Source: Flavobacteriales bacterium (lineage in GTDB: Bacteria; Bacteroidota; Bacteroidia; Flavobacteriales; Weeksellaceae). From it: a stretch of 64,000 nt of DNA. The notes under the pieces are model-generated. The model searched no databases. It saw only the letters and a list, made by a program, of their open reading frames with translations, and was not told the origin of the DNA. The translations under genes were made by a program, and so were the position numbers. Shown here piece by piece: positions 9,832 through 17,950 of the stretch. The stretch lies in assembly GCA_020635515.1 (NCBI GenBank), contig JACJZS010000005.1:48501-112500 (forward strand). The letters are read 5' to 3'. Position 1 is the stretch's first letter; the number at the start of each line of letters is the position of its first letter.

Positions 9832-9865
9832 AAAGTCGAATCTACTTTTTAGATTCGACTTTTTT
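9832..9865 (+). terminator. intrinsic terminator after the giant secreted protein gene
   Basis: A 13-bp perfect stem (9832-9844 with 9850-9862), loop CTTTT, running into six T at 9860-9865. It lies between converging genes; the T-tract favours the plus-strand gene, though the stem can also serve the minus-strand gene ending at 9867. Confidence 0.85.
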
Positions 9866-9866
9866 A

Positions 9867-10901
9867 CTACATCAAAATTCCATTTACAGGTTCAATAGCA
9901 GGAGGCAAATCAGTTTCGTTAAGCATCTCTCTTAAATCAATTTCTATTGTCCTGCATAAGGAAAGCATAGGAATATCATTTGCCATTCCTTGAAAAGGAT
10001 TTTCTGAATAGTCGCCAATAATTTCCATCATTATATAAATCCAACCAATCAGTGCAGTTAATGGAATCGACAACCAAATTGCCCAACTGGTTAAGTTCAT
10101 AAGCTCAGGAATCATACTAAAAGGAAGAAGAAGGATAAAAATAGCAATAAAGTACCGACTCATGTTTGCGTATTGTCGAGGAAGTGGGAATTTTTTAATT
10201 CTCTCGCATTTACCTTGGTGTTCATAGAAATGATACAATATTTGCTCTAACTCCATGTGGCGAAAGTCCTCAATTAAGTTTTCTTCGCGTAATTTTTTTA
10301 AATCCCTTGATTGTTCATTTATAATTTGAGTAGCTGTATTTACATTGTTAATTAGTCTTTTGTATTCTTTCTCACATAACAAGTTTTTAAGCTCTTCTTT
10401 TGTTATTTCATCATCAATTAATCCAATTCCAAATCTTTTCTGATACATACTGGCAGCACGTCCTATATGTCCTTTTTGGCTCACATGTTCCCACGATGTT
10501 GGTATCAGTAGTTGATTTCTCAGAGAATAAAGCCATGCAATGTGTCTATAAATAAGTCTTTTTTTAATGCTATGAATTTCTTCTTCACTCTTTTTTGTTT
10601 CTGTAAATTGATTAGAAACAAAACTATCAACATACATTCCCCAAGCTCTACTGCTATTCACGATTGCTCCCCATATTTTTCGAGCTTCCCACATTCTGTC
10701 ATATGCCTGATTATTTTTAAAACCGACATAGAATGCAACAGCCGTACCTACTATGGAAACAGGTAGCCAAGGAATTGCTATAGAAATAATATTGAATCGA
10801 TAAAGAAGTGCAACAACAGTCATAAGTGCGGTAAGCCACAAAAGATGACCTCCCATCCATGAAACCACATTTTTAAACCGAATTCCTTTAGTAACTATCA
10901 T
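9867..10901 (-). CDS. bestrophin-family (UPF0187) channel protein
   Basis: A 344-residue integral membrane protein of the bestrophin/UPF0187 family, whose bacterial members are pentameric ion channels. Visible are a hydrophobic pair near residues 15-60, the family stretch GFKNNQAYDRMWEARKIWG (about 62-80; the RxWEAR core is diagnostic), a long charged cytoplasmic helix region, and a second hydrophobic pair near residues 245-295 containing SLTALIGW-like sequence and GDYSENPF. It lies 13 bases after the SRPBCC gene and is probably co-transcribed with it. The ion conducted is unknown; characterised prokaryotic members conduct either cations or anions. Confidence 0.88.
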   Translation of the reverse strand: MIVTKGIRFKNVVSWMGGHLLWLTALMTVVALLYRFNIISIAIPWLPVSIVGTAVAFYVGFKNNQAYDRMWEARKIWGAIVNSSRAWGMYVDSFVSNQFTETKKSEEEIHSIKKRLIYRHIAWLYSLRNQLLIPTSWEHVSQKGHIGRAASMYQKRFGIGLIDDEITKEELKNLLCEKEYKRLINNVNTATQIINEQSRDLKKLREENLIEDFRHMELEQILYHFYEHQGKCERIKKFPLPRQYANMSRYFIAIFILLLPFSMIPELMNLTSWAIWLSIPLTALIGWIYIMMEIIGDYSENPFQGMANDIPMLSLCRTIEIDLREMLNETDLPPAIEPVNGILM

Positions 10902-10914
10902 TTTTCTAAATAAA

Positions 10915-11304
10915 CTAGAGCTTTTCTAAATTATCAGTTAATGATTTTATGAAGTTGGTTAATGGTTTTTCTACCATCATTTTTATGAAAGAATTAAACT
11001 TTCCATTAAATTCCAAAACGACTTGTGAAGTATTTTCATCTACTTCTGTAATGTTTGATTCTAATGTGAAATCTAAACTTTCTTTAGCAGAAGTTAGTGT
11101 GATTTGTGTGTTTGGTGTCTTGTTTTTTAGTTTGAGCTGAACTTCTGGCATTCCTGTAAGTGCAAATACAAAACCATTTTCATTAGATTCGAATTTAGAA
11201 ACATTGTCGGGCATTATTTTTTCGAAATTAGAAAAATCACTTAAAAAATTGAATACGTATTCCCCAGACTTGTTTACTGTTATTTCTTTACCTTTTATAT
11301 TCAT
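10915..11304 (-). CDS. SRPBCC-fold protein (CoxG/START-like)
   Basis: A 129-residue soluble protein with the start GKEITVNKSGEYVFNFLSD typical of the SRPBCC (START/Bet v1) superfamily, followed by alternating beta strands and a long C-terminal helix (about 105-128). In many Flavobacteriia this protein is encoded beside pyrE and a NUDIX gene. Here the NUDIX gene is the divergent neighbour and pyrE is absent from the window. Ligand unknown. Its promoter-like element overlaps the start of the NUDIX gene. Confidence 0.75.
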   Translation of the reverse strand: MNIKGKEITVNKSGEYVFNFLSDFSNFEKIMPDNVSKFESNENGFVFALTGMPEVQLKLKNKTPNTQITLTSAKESLDFTLESNITEVDENTSQVVLEFNGKFNSFIKMMVEKPLTNFIKSLTDNLEKL

Positions 11305-11315
11305 GAATTATTATT

Positions 11316-11323
11316 TACTTTTG
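11316..11323 (+). promoter_or_regulatory. -7 element for the NUDIX gene
   Basis: TACTTTTG, a perfect TAnnTTTG match followed by C, as in many promoters of this window; start near 11329, 11 bases before the ATG at 11340. Confidence 0.55.
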
Positions 11324-11336
11324 CTGAAAGTTTCTA

Positions 11337-11344
11337 CAAATGTA
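11337..11344 (-). promoter_or_regulatory. -7 element for the SRPBCC-bestrophin operon
   Basis: TACATTTG on the minus strand, a perfect match. Start near 11331, 27 bases before the SRPBCC ATG at 11304. It overlaps the ATG of the divergent NUDIX gene. Confidence 0.5.
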
Positions 11345-11924
11345 TAAAGTATTTTTTAATGAAGGTCAAATTATTATTTCAGATAAAGAAATAAAAAACG
11401 CAGAAAATATTTATTACAACTCCGACTCAATACTCGATTTATTGTTGATTTTGATTGATGGAATTAATCCCGAAACGAAAATCAATCTCTACTCTGAAAA
11501 TGTAGAGTTGTTGTGGGAAAAATTCTGCTCCAAATTTAACATCATTTATGCAGCAGGTGGAGTTGTTAAGAATAAGGACAATCAGATTTTATTTATTCAT
11601 AGATTAGGGAAGTGGGATTTACCAAAAGGTAAAGTAGAAAAAGGAGAGGAATACGAGTCTGCAGGAATTAGAGAAGTAGAAGAAGAATGTGGAATTACCA
11701 ATGTAGAGATTTTAAATTTTAGAAAAAATACCTATCATCTATACTTTCAGAACAATGTTTACAACCTTAAAATAACGTATTGGTACGATATGATTTACGA
11801 TGGAAATGAGAAATTAATTCCTCAAATCGAAGAAAACATAGATAAAGTAGAGTGGAAAGATGAAACTGAATCTCAAAAAGCGATTAATCAATCCTATTCA
11901 AATATAAAAGAACTGTTTGCCTAA
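11340..11924 (+). CDS. NUDIX hydrolase
   Basis: Hydrolyses a nucleoside diphosphate linked to some other moiety; substrate unknown. Residues 1-70 form an N-terminal domain of uncertain role seen in flavobacterial homologues. The NUDIX fold follows, with the NUDIX box at residues 97-119: G97, E102, R111-E112 and E114-E115 with G118 fit GX5EX7REUXEEXGU, so the metal-binding glutamates are intact. Total length is 194 residues. The M20 gene begins 12 bases after its stop and is probably co-transcribed. Confidence 0.88.
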   Translation: MYKVFFNEGQIIISDKEIKNAENIYYNSDSILDLLLILIDGINPETKINLYSENVELLWEKFCSKFNIIYAAGGVVKNKDNQILFIHRLGKWDLPKGKVEKGEEYESAGIREVEEECGITNVEILNFRKNTYHLYFQNNVYNLKITYWYDMIYDGNEKLIPQIEENIDKVEWKDETESQKAINQSYSNIKELFA

Positions 11925-11936
11925 AAAACATTAATT

Positions 11937-12998
11937 ATGTCAACTAACAACATTCACAAAAGAGCTATAGATTTATTAATTGAACTCATCAAAGTTCCTT
12001 CTTATTCGCGTCAAGAAGATAAAACAGCAGATATTATAGAGCGTTTTCTTAATGCTGAATCAATACCACACAGAAGGATTAAAAATAATTTCTATGCGAG
12101 AAATAAACATTATCAAGAAGGGAAAAAGAATGTGCTACTCAATTCTCATCACGATACCGTAAAAGCAGGAACAAGCTGGACATACGACCCTTTCGGAGCT
12201 ACCATAGAAGGAGAAAAATTAATAGGTTTAGGTAGTAATGATGCAGGTGCGTCTTTGGTATCGTTAATTTCAGTTTTTGTGGAATTGTATAACAAGGAGT
12301 TACCTTATAATTTAATTCTAGGAGTTGTTGCCGAAGAAGAGGTTTCAGGACAAAATGGTTGCAGACTTTTACTTTCCGAAATCGAAAAAATAGATTTAGG
12401 GATTGTAGGAGAACCAACAAAAATGGAGATGGCAATAGCCGAGAAAGGTCTTATTGTTTTAGATTGTATTGCAAAGGGAAAAACAGGACATTCTGCTAGA
12501 AACGAAGGTATAAATGCATTGTACATAGCGTTAGAAGATATTGCTTGGTTTAGAAGTAATCCTCTAAAAGATGTTTCAGATATTTTAGGTCCATGTAAAA
12601 TGACGGTTACGCAAATTAAAGCAGGAAAGCAACACAACATGATTCCCGATGAATGTCATTTTGTGGTAGATGTACGTACCAATGAATTATACAAAAATTT
12701 AGAAGTAATAGAGCTAGTAAAACAAAATATTAAATCAGAAATCACTCCACGATCGTATCATCTAAACTCTTCTAGAGTTGATGTTAATCATCCAATCGTG
12801 AGAAGAGGGAAAGAGTTAGGTCTACCAGCGTACGGTTCGCCAACATTGTCAGATCAATCGGTTATGGATTTTGAAACACTTAAAATAGGTCCTGGAGATT
12901 CTGCTCGTTCACATACGCCAGACGAATACATTCTATTTAGTGAAATCGAGAAAGGAATCGATATTTATTTAGAATTACTAAAGTTTACTTTTGATTGA
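11937..12998 (+). CDS. M20-family metallo-deacylase (ArgE-like)
   Basis: A 353-residue zinc-dependent amidohydrolase of the M20 peptidase family. Metal ligands are visible in NSHHDTV (residue ~70), GLGSNDAG (~100), VAEEEVSG (catalytic Glu plus ligand, ~130) and the C-terminal GPGDSARSHTPDEYI (~327). The overall sequence matches the Bacteroidota proteins that deacylate N-acetyl- or N-succinyl-citrulline/ornithine in arginine synthesis, but no other arg gene is in the window. A LysK-type acetyl-lysine deacetylase is an alternative. It follows the NUDIX gene by 12 bases, and its last 21 bases overlap the convergent FMN reductase gene. Confidence 0.82.
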   Translation: MSTNNIHKRAIDLLIELIKVPSYSRQEDKTADIIERFLNAESIPHRRIKNNFYARNKHYQEGKKNVLLNSHHDTVKAGTSWTYDPFGATIEGEKLIGLGSNDAGASLVSLISVFVELYNKELPYNLILGVVAEEEVSGQNGCRLLLSEIEKIDLGIVGEPTKMEMAIAEKGLIVLDCIAKGKTGHSARNEGINALYIALEDIAWFRSNPLKDVSDILGPCKMTVTQIKAGKQHNMIPDECHFVVDVRTNELYKNLEVIELVKQNIKSEITPRSYHLNSSRVDVNHPIVRRGKELGLPAYGSPTLSDQSVMDFETLKIGPGDSARSHTPDEYILFSEIEKGIDIYLELLKFTFD

Positions 12999-13511
12999 TT
13001 CAATAGTTTCAACAAGTTGTTGGTTTAATTCTAAGTTAATTATCTTTCCATCTTTAAAATTCTCTCCAAAGTTTGGTAAAGAAAAAGTGCCAACGATTTC
13101 TCCTCCATTATAGGGAAAACGATTTTTTGCTATTTCTAACACAGAACCGCCACCTCTTGCTCCAGGAGAAGTTGCTAAAAGAAAAATTTTCTTATCATTA
13201 AATACCTTTCTATTGGGAATTCTAGATATCCAATCAAATACATTCTTAAAAGCAACAGAATATGCTCCATTATGTTCTGCAAGAGAAATTACAAGTAAAT
13301 CCGAATTGTCAATTAGCTCGGCAAAAGCAAAAGCACTTTTAGGAATTCCATCATTGATTTCGGTATCTACACCATAAATAGGTAACGGATAATCGTTTAA
13401 ATCAATAAGATTTACAAGTGCATCATCAAACAAACTAGATGCGTATTCTGCAAGTTGTTTATTGATGGAGTTTTTACTATTAGAACCACCGAAAGCAAGG
13501 ATTTTAATCAT
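12978..13511 (-). CDS. NADPH-dependent FMN reductase-family flavoprotein
   Basis: A flavodoxin-fold oxidoreductase (NADPH-dependent FMN/quinone reductase family). I chose the ATG at 13509-13511, because the family starts with this MIKILAFGGSNSKNSIN stretch (phosphate-binding GGSNSKNSIN); a frame running up to 13547 adds twelve residues unlike the family. Length 177 residues. A second flavin/NADPH loop is seen in LLATSPGARGGGSVLE, and the AEHNGAYSVAFKNVFDW stretch (usually PEYNxSxPxxLKNAIDW) is characteristic. The 3' end overlaps the M20 gene on the other strand by 21 bases. A 45-codon gene lies 32 bases upstream and is likely co-transcribed. Confidence 0.85.
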   Translation of the reverse strand: MIKILAFGGSNSKNSINKQLAEYASSLFDDALVNLIDLNDYPLPIYGVDTEINDGIPKSAFAFAELIDNSDLLVISLAEHNGAYSVAFKNVFDWISRIPNRKVFNDKKIFLLATSPGARGGGSVLEIAKNRFPYNGGEIVGTFSLPNFGENFKDGKIINLELNQQLVETIESIKSKL

Positions 13512-13543
13512 ATTTTCTATTTTAATCAAAGTGCGAATATAAT

Positions 13544-13681
13544 TCAATTAACACTAATCACAAACCGTGAAATGTTTTTTGAATCAATACTTTTAATTGA
13601 TTTAGAAAAATCTAAAATCTTTTTAATTGTAGAAGCTTTAGGTAATTTTTTTTCTGATAAAGTAGGATAGAGTTGTTTCAT
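13544..13681 (-). CDS. small conserved-looking protein, 45 residues
   Basis: ATG at 13679-13681, TGA at 13544-13546. The translation has a Pro-Lys-Ala-Ser-Thr-Ile turn leading into a helix KKILDFSKSIK and ends in an alternating strand ISRFVISVN. I recall very similar short proteins (pattern SKxTIxxILxYSKS...) in many Flavobacteriia, usually annotated hypothetical, but cannot confirm this here. It sits 32 bases upstream of the FMN reductase gene in the same direction. A 71-codon frame on the opposite strand over the same bases looks like a shadow. No function is known to me. Confidence 0.55.
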   Translation of the reverse strand: MKQLYPTLSEKKLPKASTIKKILDFSKSIKSIDSKNISRFVISVN

Positions 13682-13817
13682 ATTTCTTTTTGTTATTATT
13701 TATAGTTACTAAAACTCAATTTTTACATATTTATTGTGTAAATATTTCATAAATATTTATTTAACGTGAAATAAGAAAATCTGATTTTACCATACGCGTT
13801 GATTGATTTTTTTTTAG

Positions 13818-13825
13818 TTACTTTG
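13818..13825 (+). promoter_or_regulatory. -7 element for ppc-gltX
   Basis: TTACTTTG followed by C, one mismatch to TAnnTTTG, with a TTG at 13799-13801. The start would fall near 13831, downstream of an upstream in-frame ATG at 13799, which supports the ATG at 13844 as the true ppc start. Confidence 0.5.
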
Positions 13826-13843
13826 CAACAAATTCGAGCAAAA

Positions 13844-16399
13844 ATGCATAAATCAAAAAAACTACAATTATTCCACCAAGAAGTACATCAAAAATATTTA
13901 GTTTATAATACCTTATTCTCAAGACTTCCATACGATAAAATGCATAATATTGGCACCTTGATGCCTTTTTTGTATGACTATTCAAAGTCCTCATTCGAAG
14001 AAAATAAAAACCCAATAGATATTGTAAAAGAATTTTTTGAAAAGTATACTACCATTACCGACAAAAAGGAACAAATAGATTTACTTTTTAAGTTCATAAA
14101 ATACATAGAAAGACAAGTAGTTTTGTTTGATAGTATAGAAGATGCAAGTTTTGAAAAGTTGTTTCCTAAAAAAGGAAAAGGAACTTTACAATATTTAGTT
14201 GATTTAGCATCTCAGACAGGTAAAACAGAAGAACTAAAAGATAAGATTAGACATTTTAAAACTAAACTTGTATTTACAGCACACCCAACGCAGTTTTATC
14301 CTAATACAGTATTGAGAATTCTTCACTTTTTAGAAGAAAAATCAAAAGAAAATGATATTGCAGGAATCGATGAACTTTTACAACAATTAGGAAAAACACC
14401 TTTTATAAATAGAGTAAAACCAACTCCTGTAGAAGAAGCACAAAGTATTCTTTATTTTTTACGTCATGTATTTTATACCGTTGTAAATGAAGTTCATACT
14501 AAAATATATTCGGAAATTTTGCCAGATGATGAATTTAAACCTGTATTAGAACTTGGTTTTTGGCCAGGAGGAGATAGAGATGGAAATCCTTTTGTTACTT
14601 GTGACGTTACAACAAAAGTAGCTCAAGAACTTCGTTCTGCAATACTAAAATGCTACTATAATCACATAAAAGAAGTTAGGAGAAAACTTACTTTTGATAC
14701 GGTACACGAGATGCTTCAAGAGTTGCAGTCAAAAGTATACAACAATATGTTTGCTCTAGAAAACGATTTAACAACTCATAGTCTTCTTCAGAAATTATAT
14801 GATGTAAGGAAGGTATTGGTAGAGAGACATAATTCTATATTTATTGAAAAGTTAGACTCTCTAATTCAGTCTGTGAAAACATTTGGTTTGTATTTCGCTA
14901 GTTTAGATATACGTCAAGATAGTAGCATTCACGAAAAAATAATGCAACAAATCAATCAAAAGAACAATATCTCAGAAAAACCATATAGCGAGTGGAATGA
15001 CGATGAAAAATTAGATTTTTTACTTAATTATGACTATTCGTTCAGTGAAGATGATTTTGAAGATGAGTTAACTATAGATACATTCAAAACAGTTCAGTTA
15101 ATCAGAGAACTTCAGCAAAAAAATGGAGAAAGAAGTTGTCATAGATACATAATAAGTAATTCGACTTCTCAGTTTTCTGTATTGGAAGTATATGCATTGT
15201 TTAGGTTTGCAGGATACGAACCAGGCGATATAAAAGTAAATATAGTTCCATTATTCGAGACAGTACAAGGTCTTTCTAATTCAAAAGAAGCTATGAAAGC
15301 TCTTTATGAATTAGAACCATATAAAAAACATTTAAAACGTCGTCATAATTTCCAAGATATAATGCTAGGATTCTCTGACGGAACAAAGGACGGAGGTTAC
15401 CTAAAAGCAAACTGGGGAATATACGAAACCAAAGAAATTTTATCTAATGTTTCTAAAGAATACGGAATCAAAGTGGTGTTCTTTGATGGTAGAGGTGGTC
15501 CACCAGCTAGAGGAGGAGGAAAAACACACCAATTTTACGCTTCACAAGGACAAGATATTGCAAATCATGAGATTCAATTAACCATTCAAGGACAAACCAT
15601 TTCTTCAATGTTTGGCTCTAGAGTTCAAGCAAGGTATAATTTTGAACAGTTATTAACTGCAGGTATTAGTAATGATGTTTTCCATGAGATTCAAGGGGAA
15701 CTTACAGAGGAAAATAGAAAGTTAATTCAAGAATTAGCTGAAATTGGATTAAAGAAGTATTTAGATTTAAAGACTCATCCATTATTTACTCCATACTTAG
15801 TTGATAATTCTCCTTTAAAATACTATGGTAGCACCAATATAGGAAGTAGACCAAGTAAAAGAAGTAGCGGAGGTGAAATGAATCTAAAAGATTTAAGAGC
15901 AATTCCATTCGTTGGTTCGTGGAGTCAAATTAAACAAAACGTACCTGGTTATTACGGTGTTGGTACCGCATTTCAGAAAGCAATAGATGAAGGAAGATTA
16001 GAGGAATTAAAAAATATATATAGCAACTCATTATATTTTAGAACTTTAGTTCAAAATAGTATGATGGCATTGGCGAAAAGTAATTTCTCAATTACTAACT
16101 ACATGAAAAACGACCCTAAATACGGCGAATTCTGGCAGATTTTGTATGATGAGTATAAATTATCACTCAAAAATGTGTTATTAATTTCAGGACAAGAGTC
16201 CCTTATGGATGACGAGCCAGTAAACAAAGTTTCTGTTGAGTTCAGGGAGAATATTATATTGCCACTTTTAACCATACAACAGTATGCACTTGAATCACTA
16301 AAAAGAAATGATTTAGATGAGCAGGAACGAAAAGTATTTGAAAAAATGGTAACCAGAACATTGTTTGGAATTATTAATGCAGGACGAAATTCAGCGTAG
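13844..16399 (+). CDS. ppc: phosphoenolpyruvate carboxylase
   Basis: Carboxylates phosphoenolpyruvate with bicarbonate to oxaloacetate, replenishing the TCA cycle. The ATG at 13844 gives 851 residues. Motifs: VFTAHPTQ near residue 143 carries the catalytic His (the usual form is LTAHPTE), GFWPGGDRDGNPFVT near 240, LDIRQDSSIHE near 352, and the glycine-rich FDGRGGPPARGGG loop near 550 with the catalytic Arg. The C-terminus ends NAGRNSA rather than the canonical QNTG. These variants recur together in Bacteroidota enzymes as I remember them, so activity is expected. The gene is followed after 6 bases by gltX. Confidence 0.95.
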   Translation: MHKSKKLQLFHQEVHQKYLVYNTLFSRLPYDKMHNIGTLMPFLYDYSKSSFEENKNPIDIVKEFFEKYTTITDKKEQIDLLFKFIKYIERQVVLFDSIEDASFEKLFPKKGKGTLQYLVDLASQTGKTEELKDKIRHFKTKLVFTAHPTQFYPNTVLRILHFLEEKSKENDIAGIDELLQQLGKTPFINRVKPTPVEEAQSILYFLRHVFYTVVNEVHTKIYSEILPDDEFKPVLELGFWPGGDRDGNPFVTCDVTTKVAQELRSAILKCYYNHIKEVRRKLTFDTVHEMLQELQSKVYNNMFALENDLTTHSLLQKLYDVRKVLVERHNSIFIEKLDSLIQSVKTFGLYFASLDIRQDSSIHEKIMQQINQKNNISEKPYSEWNDDEKLDFLLNYDYSFSEDDFEDELTIDTFKTVQLIRELQQKNGERSCHRYIISNSTSQFSVLEVYALFRFAGYEPGDIKVNIVPLFETVQGLSNSKEAMKALYELEPYKKHLKRRHNFQDIMLGFSDGTKDGGYLKANWGIYETKEILSNVSKEYGIKVVFFDGRGGPPARGGGKTHQFYASQGQDIANHEIQLTIQGQTISSMFGSRVQARYNFEQLLTAGISNDVFHEIQGELTEENRKLIQELAEIGLKKYLDLKTHPLFTPYLVDNSPLKYYGSTNIGSRPSKRSSGGEMNLKDLRAIPFVGSWSQIKQNVPGYYGVGTAFQKAIDEGRLEELKNIYSNSLYFRTLVQNSMMALAKSNFSITNYMKNDPKYGEFWQILYDEYKLSLKNVLLISGQESLMDDEPVNKVSVEFRENIILPLLTIQQYALESLKRNDLDEQERKVFEKMVTRTLFGIINAGRNSA

Positions 16400-16405
16400 T
16401 TTATA

Positions 16406-17908
16406 ATGAAAAAAGAAGTAAGAGTTCGTTTTGCTCCGAGTCCTACAGGACCTTTGCATATAGGAGGTGTTAGAACTGCTTTGTATAATTATTTATTCGC
16501 AAAAAAAAATAACGGAAAATTTATATTGCGAATAGAAGATACAGACAGCTCTCGTTTTGTAGAAGGAGCACAACAGTATATAGAAGAATCTTTCCAATGG
16601 TGTGGAATTTCGTTTGATGAAAGTCCTAAATTAGGAGGAGAATACGGTTCGTATATTCAGTCGGAAAGAACAGAGTTGTATAATAAATACATTCAAAATT
16701 TACTTGATACAGGGAATGCATATTATGCTTTTGATACACCTGAAGAATTAGATGAATTAAGAAAAGAATACGAAAAAGAAAATCGCTTTTTTTCTTACAA
16801 TTCACAAGAACGAAAAAAATTAAAAAATAGTTTAAACTTAAATCAAGAACAAGTAAGTAAGCTGTTAGAAGAACAAGTTCCGTATGTTATTCGATTTAAA
16901 ATTCCAGAAAATAGGAATTTAGTTTTAAATGACATTATAAGAGGGACGTTCTCAGTTGATACAAATACTCTTGATGACAAGGTTTTAATGAAAGCTGATG
17001 GAATTCCTACGTATCATTTTGCCAATGTGGTAGATGATTATTTAATGAAGATTTCCCATGTAATACGAGGAGAAGAGTGGTTACCATCATTGCCATTACA
17101 CACACTTCTTTATGAGTCTTTTGGTTGGGAAAGTCCTACTTTTGCTCATCTTCCGCTTATTTTAAAGCCAATAGGAAATGGGAAATTAAGCAAAAGAGAT
17201 GGAGATAAATTTGGATTTCCTGTTTTTCCTTTTGAGTGGAAAGATGAAAAGACAGGAGAAATATCTCAAGGATATAGAGAACAAGGATATTTTGCTGATG
17301 CATTTTTAAATATGTTAGCTCTACTTGGTTGGACACCATCTGAGGACAAAGAAATCCTTACATTAGAGCAAATGATTCAAGAGTTTGATTTAGAAAAAGT
17401 GCATAAATCAGGTGCTCATTTTAACATAGAAAAAACCAAGTGGATTAATAAAGAATATTTGCAAAAAAAATCGACAGATGAGCTTTTGAAGATATACCAA
17501 AAATATCTAAAAAACATTTCAGTAGATACTTCAAATGCAGATAGGCAAATTGTAGAAATTCTAAAAGAGAGAGTTCATTTTGTTCATGAAATTTATCAAG
17601 AAGGATTTTTTTTCTACGAACAACCAAAAACATTAGAAGAAAAATCTTACAAAAAGGTATGGAAAGAAGATACTGCTGAAATTATTTCGGAATTCCTGCT
17701 TGCATTAGATAATGTAGAGTGGAACCAAAATGATATAAAAAATGCGATTACCGAGTATTCGAAACAAAAAGAAATAGGTTTAGGGAGAATAATGGCACCA
17801 CTTCGTTTGCTTCTTGTTGGAGAAATGAAAGGTCCTGATGTACCTGTAATTATGGAAATACTAGGGAAAAACGAAGTAATCGCTAGAATAGAAAAACAAA
17901 TAAAATAA
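16406..17908 (+). CDS. gltX: glutamyl-tRNA synthetase
   Basis: Class I aminoacyl-tRNA synthetase charging tRNA-Glu. Length 500 residues is typical. The HIGH-type signature is RFAPSPTGPLHIGGVRTALY at the N-terminus and the KMSKS-type signature is KLSKR at residues 260-264. The C-terminal anticodon-binding helical domain is complete, with GRIMAPLRLLLVGEMKGPD near the end. The ATG lies 6 bases after ppc, so both genes probably share the ppc promoter. No separate glutaminyl-tRNA synthetase is in the window, so discrimination against tRNA-Gln cannot be judged. Confidence 0.97.
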   Translation: MKKEVRVRFAPSPTGPLHIGGVRTALYNYLFAKKNNGKFILRIEDTDSSRFVEGAQQYIEESFQWCGISFDESPKLGGEYGSYIQSERTELYNKYIQNLLDTGNAYYAFDTPEELDELRKEYEKENRFFSYNSQERKKLKNSLNLNQEQVSKLLEEQVPYVIRFKIPENRNLVLNDIIRGTFSVDTNTLDDKVLMKADGIPTYHFANVVDDYLMKISHVIRGEEWLPSLPLHTLLYESFGWESPTFAHLPLILKPIGNGKLSKRDGDKFGFPVFPFEWKDEKTGEISQGYREQGYFADAFLNMLALLGWTPSEDKEILTLEQMIQEFDLEKVHKSGAHFNIEKTKWINKEYLQKKSTDELLKIYQKYLKNISVDTSNADRQIVEILKERVHFVHEIYQEGFFFYEQPKTLEEKSYKKVWKEDTAEIISEFLLALDNVEWNQNDIKNAITEYSKQKEIGLGRIMAPLRLLLVGEMKGPDVPVIMEILGKNEVIARIEKQIK

Positions 17909-17925
17909 TGTTTTTTAGCAAAGTT

Positions 17926-17933
17926 TATCTTTG
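17926..17933 (+). promoter_or_regulatory. -7 element for aroC
   Basis: TATCTTTG followed by C, a perfect consensus match; start near 17939, 12 bases before the ATG. Confidence 0.6.
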
Positions 17934-17950
17934 CAAATAATTTAATACGT

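Noticed and set aside
13455..13670. 71-codon plus frame
   Set aside because: It runs antisense to the 5' end of the FMN reductase gene and to the more convincing 45-codon gene; no domain or promoter supports it.
13799..13843. 15-codon N-terminal extension of ppc
   Set aside because: The added residues are unlike the family and precede the predicted transcript start at about 13831.
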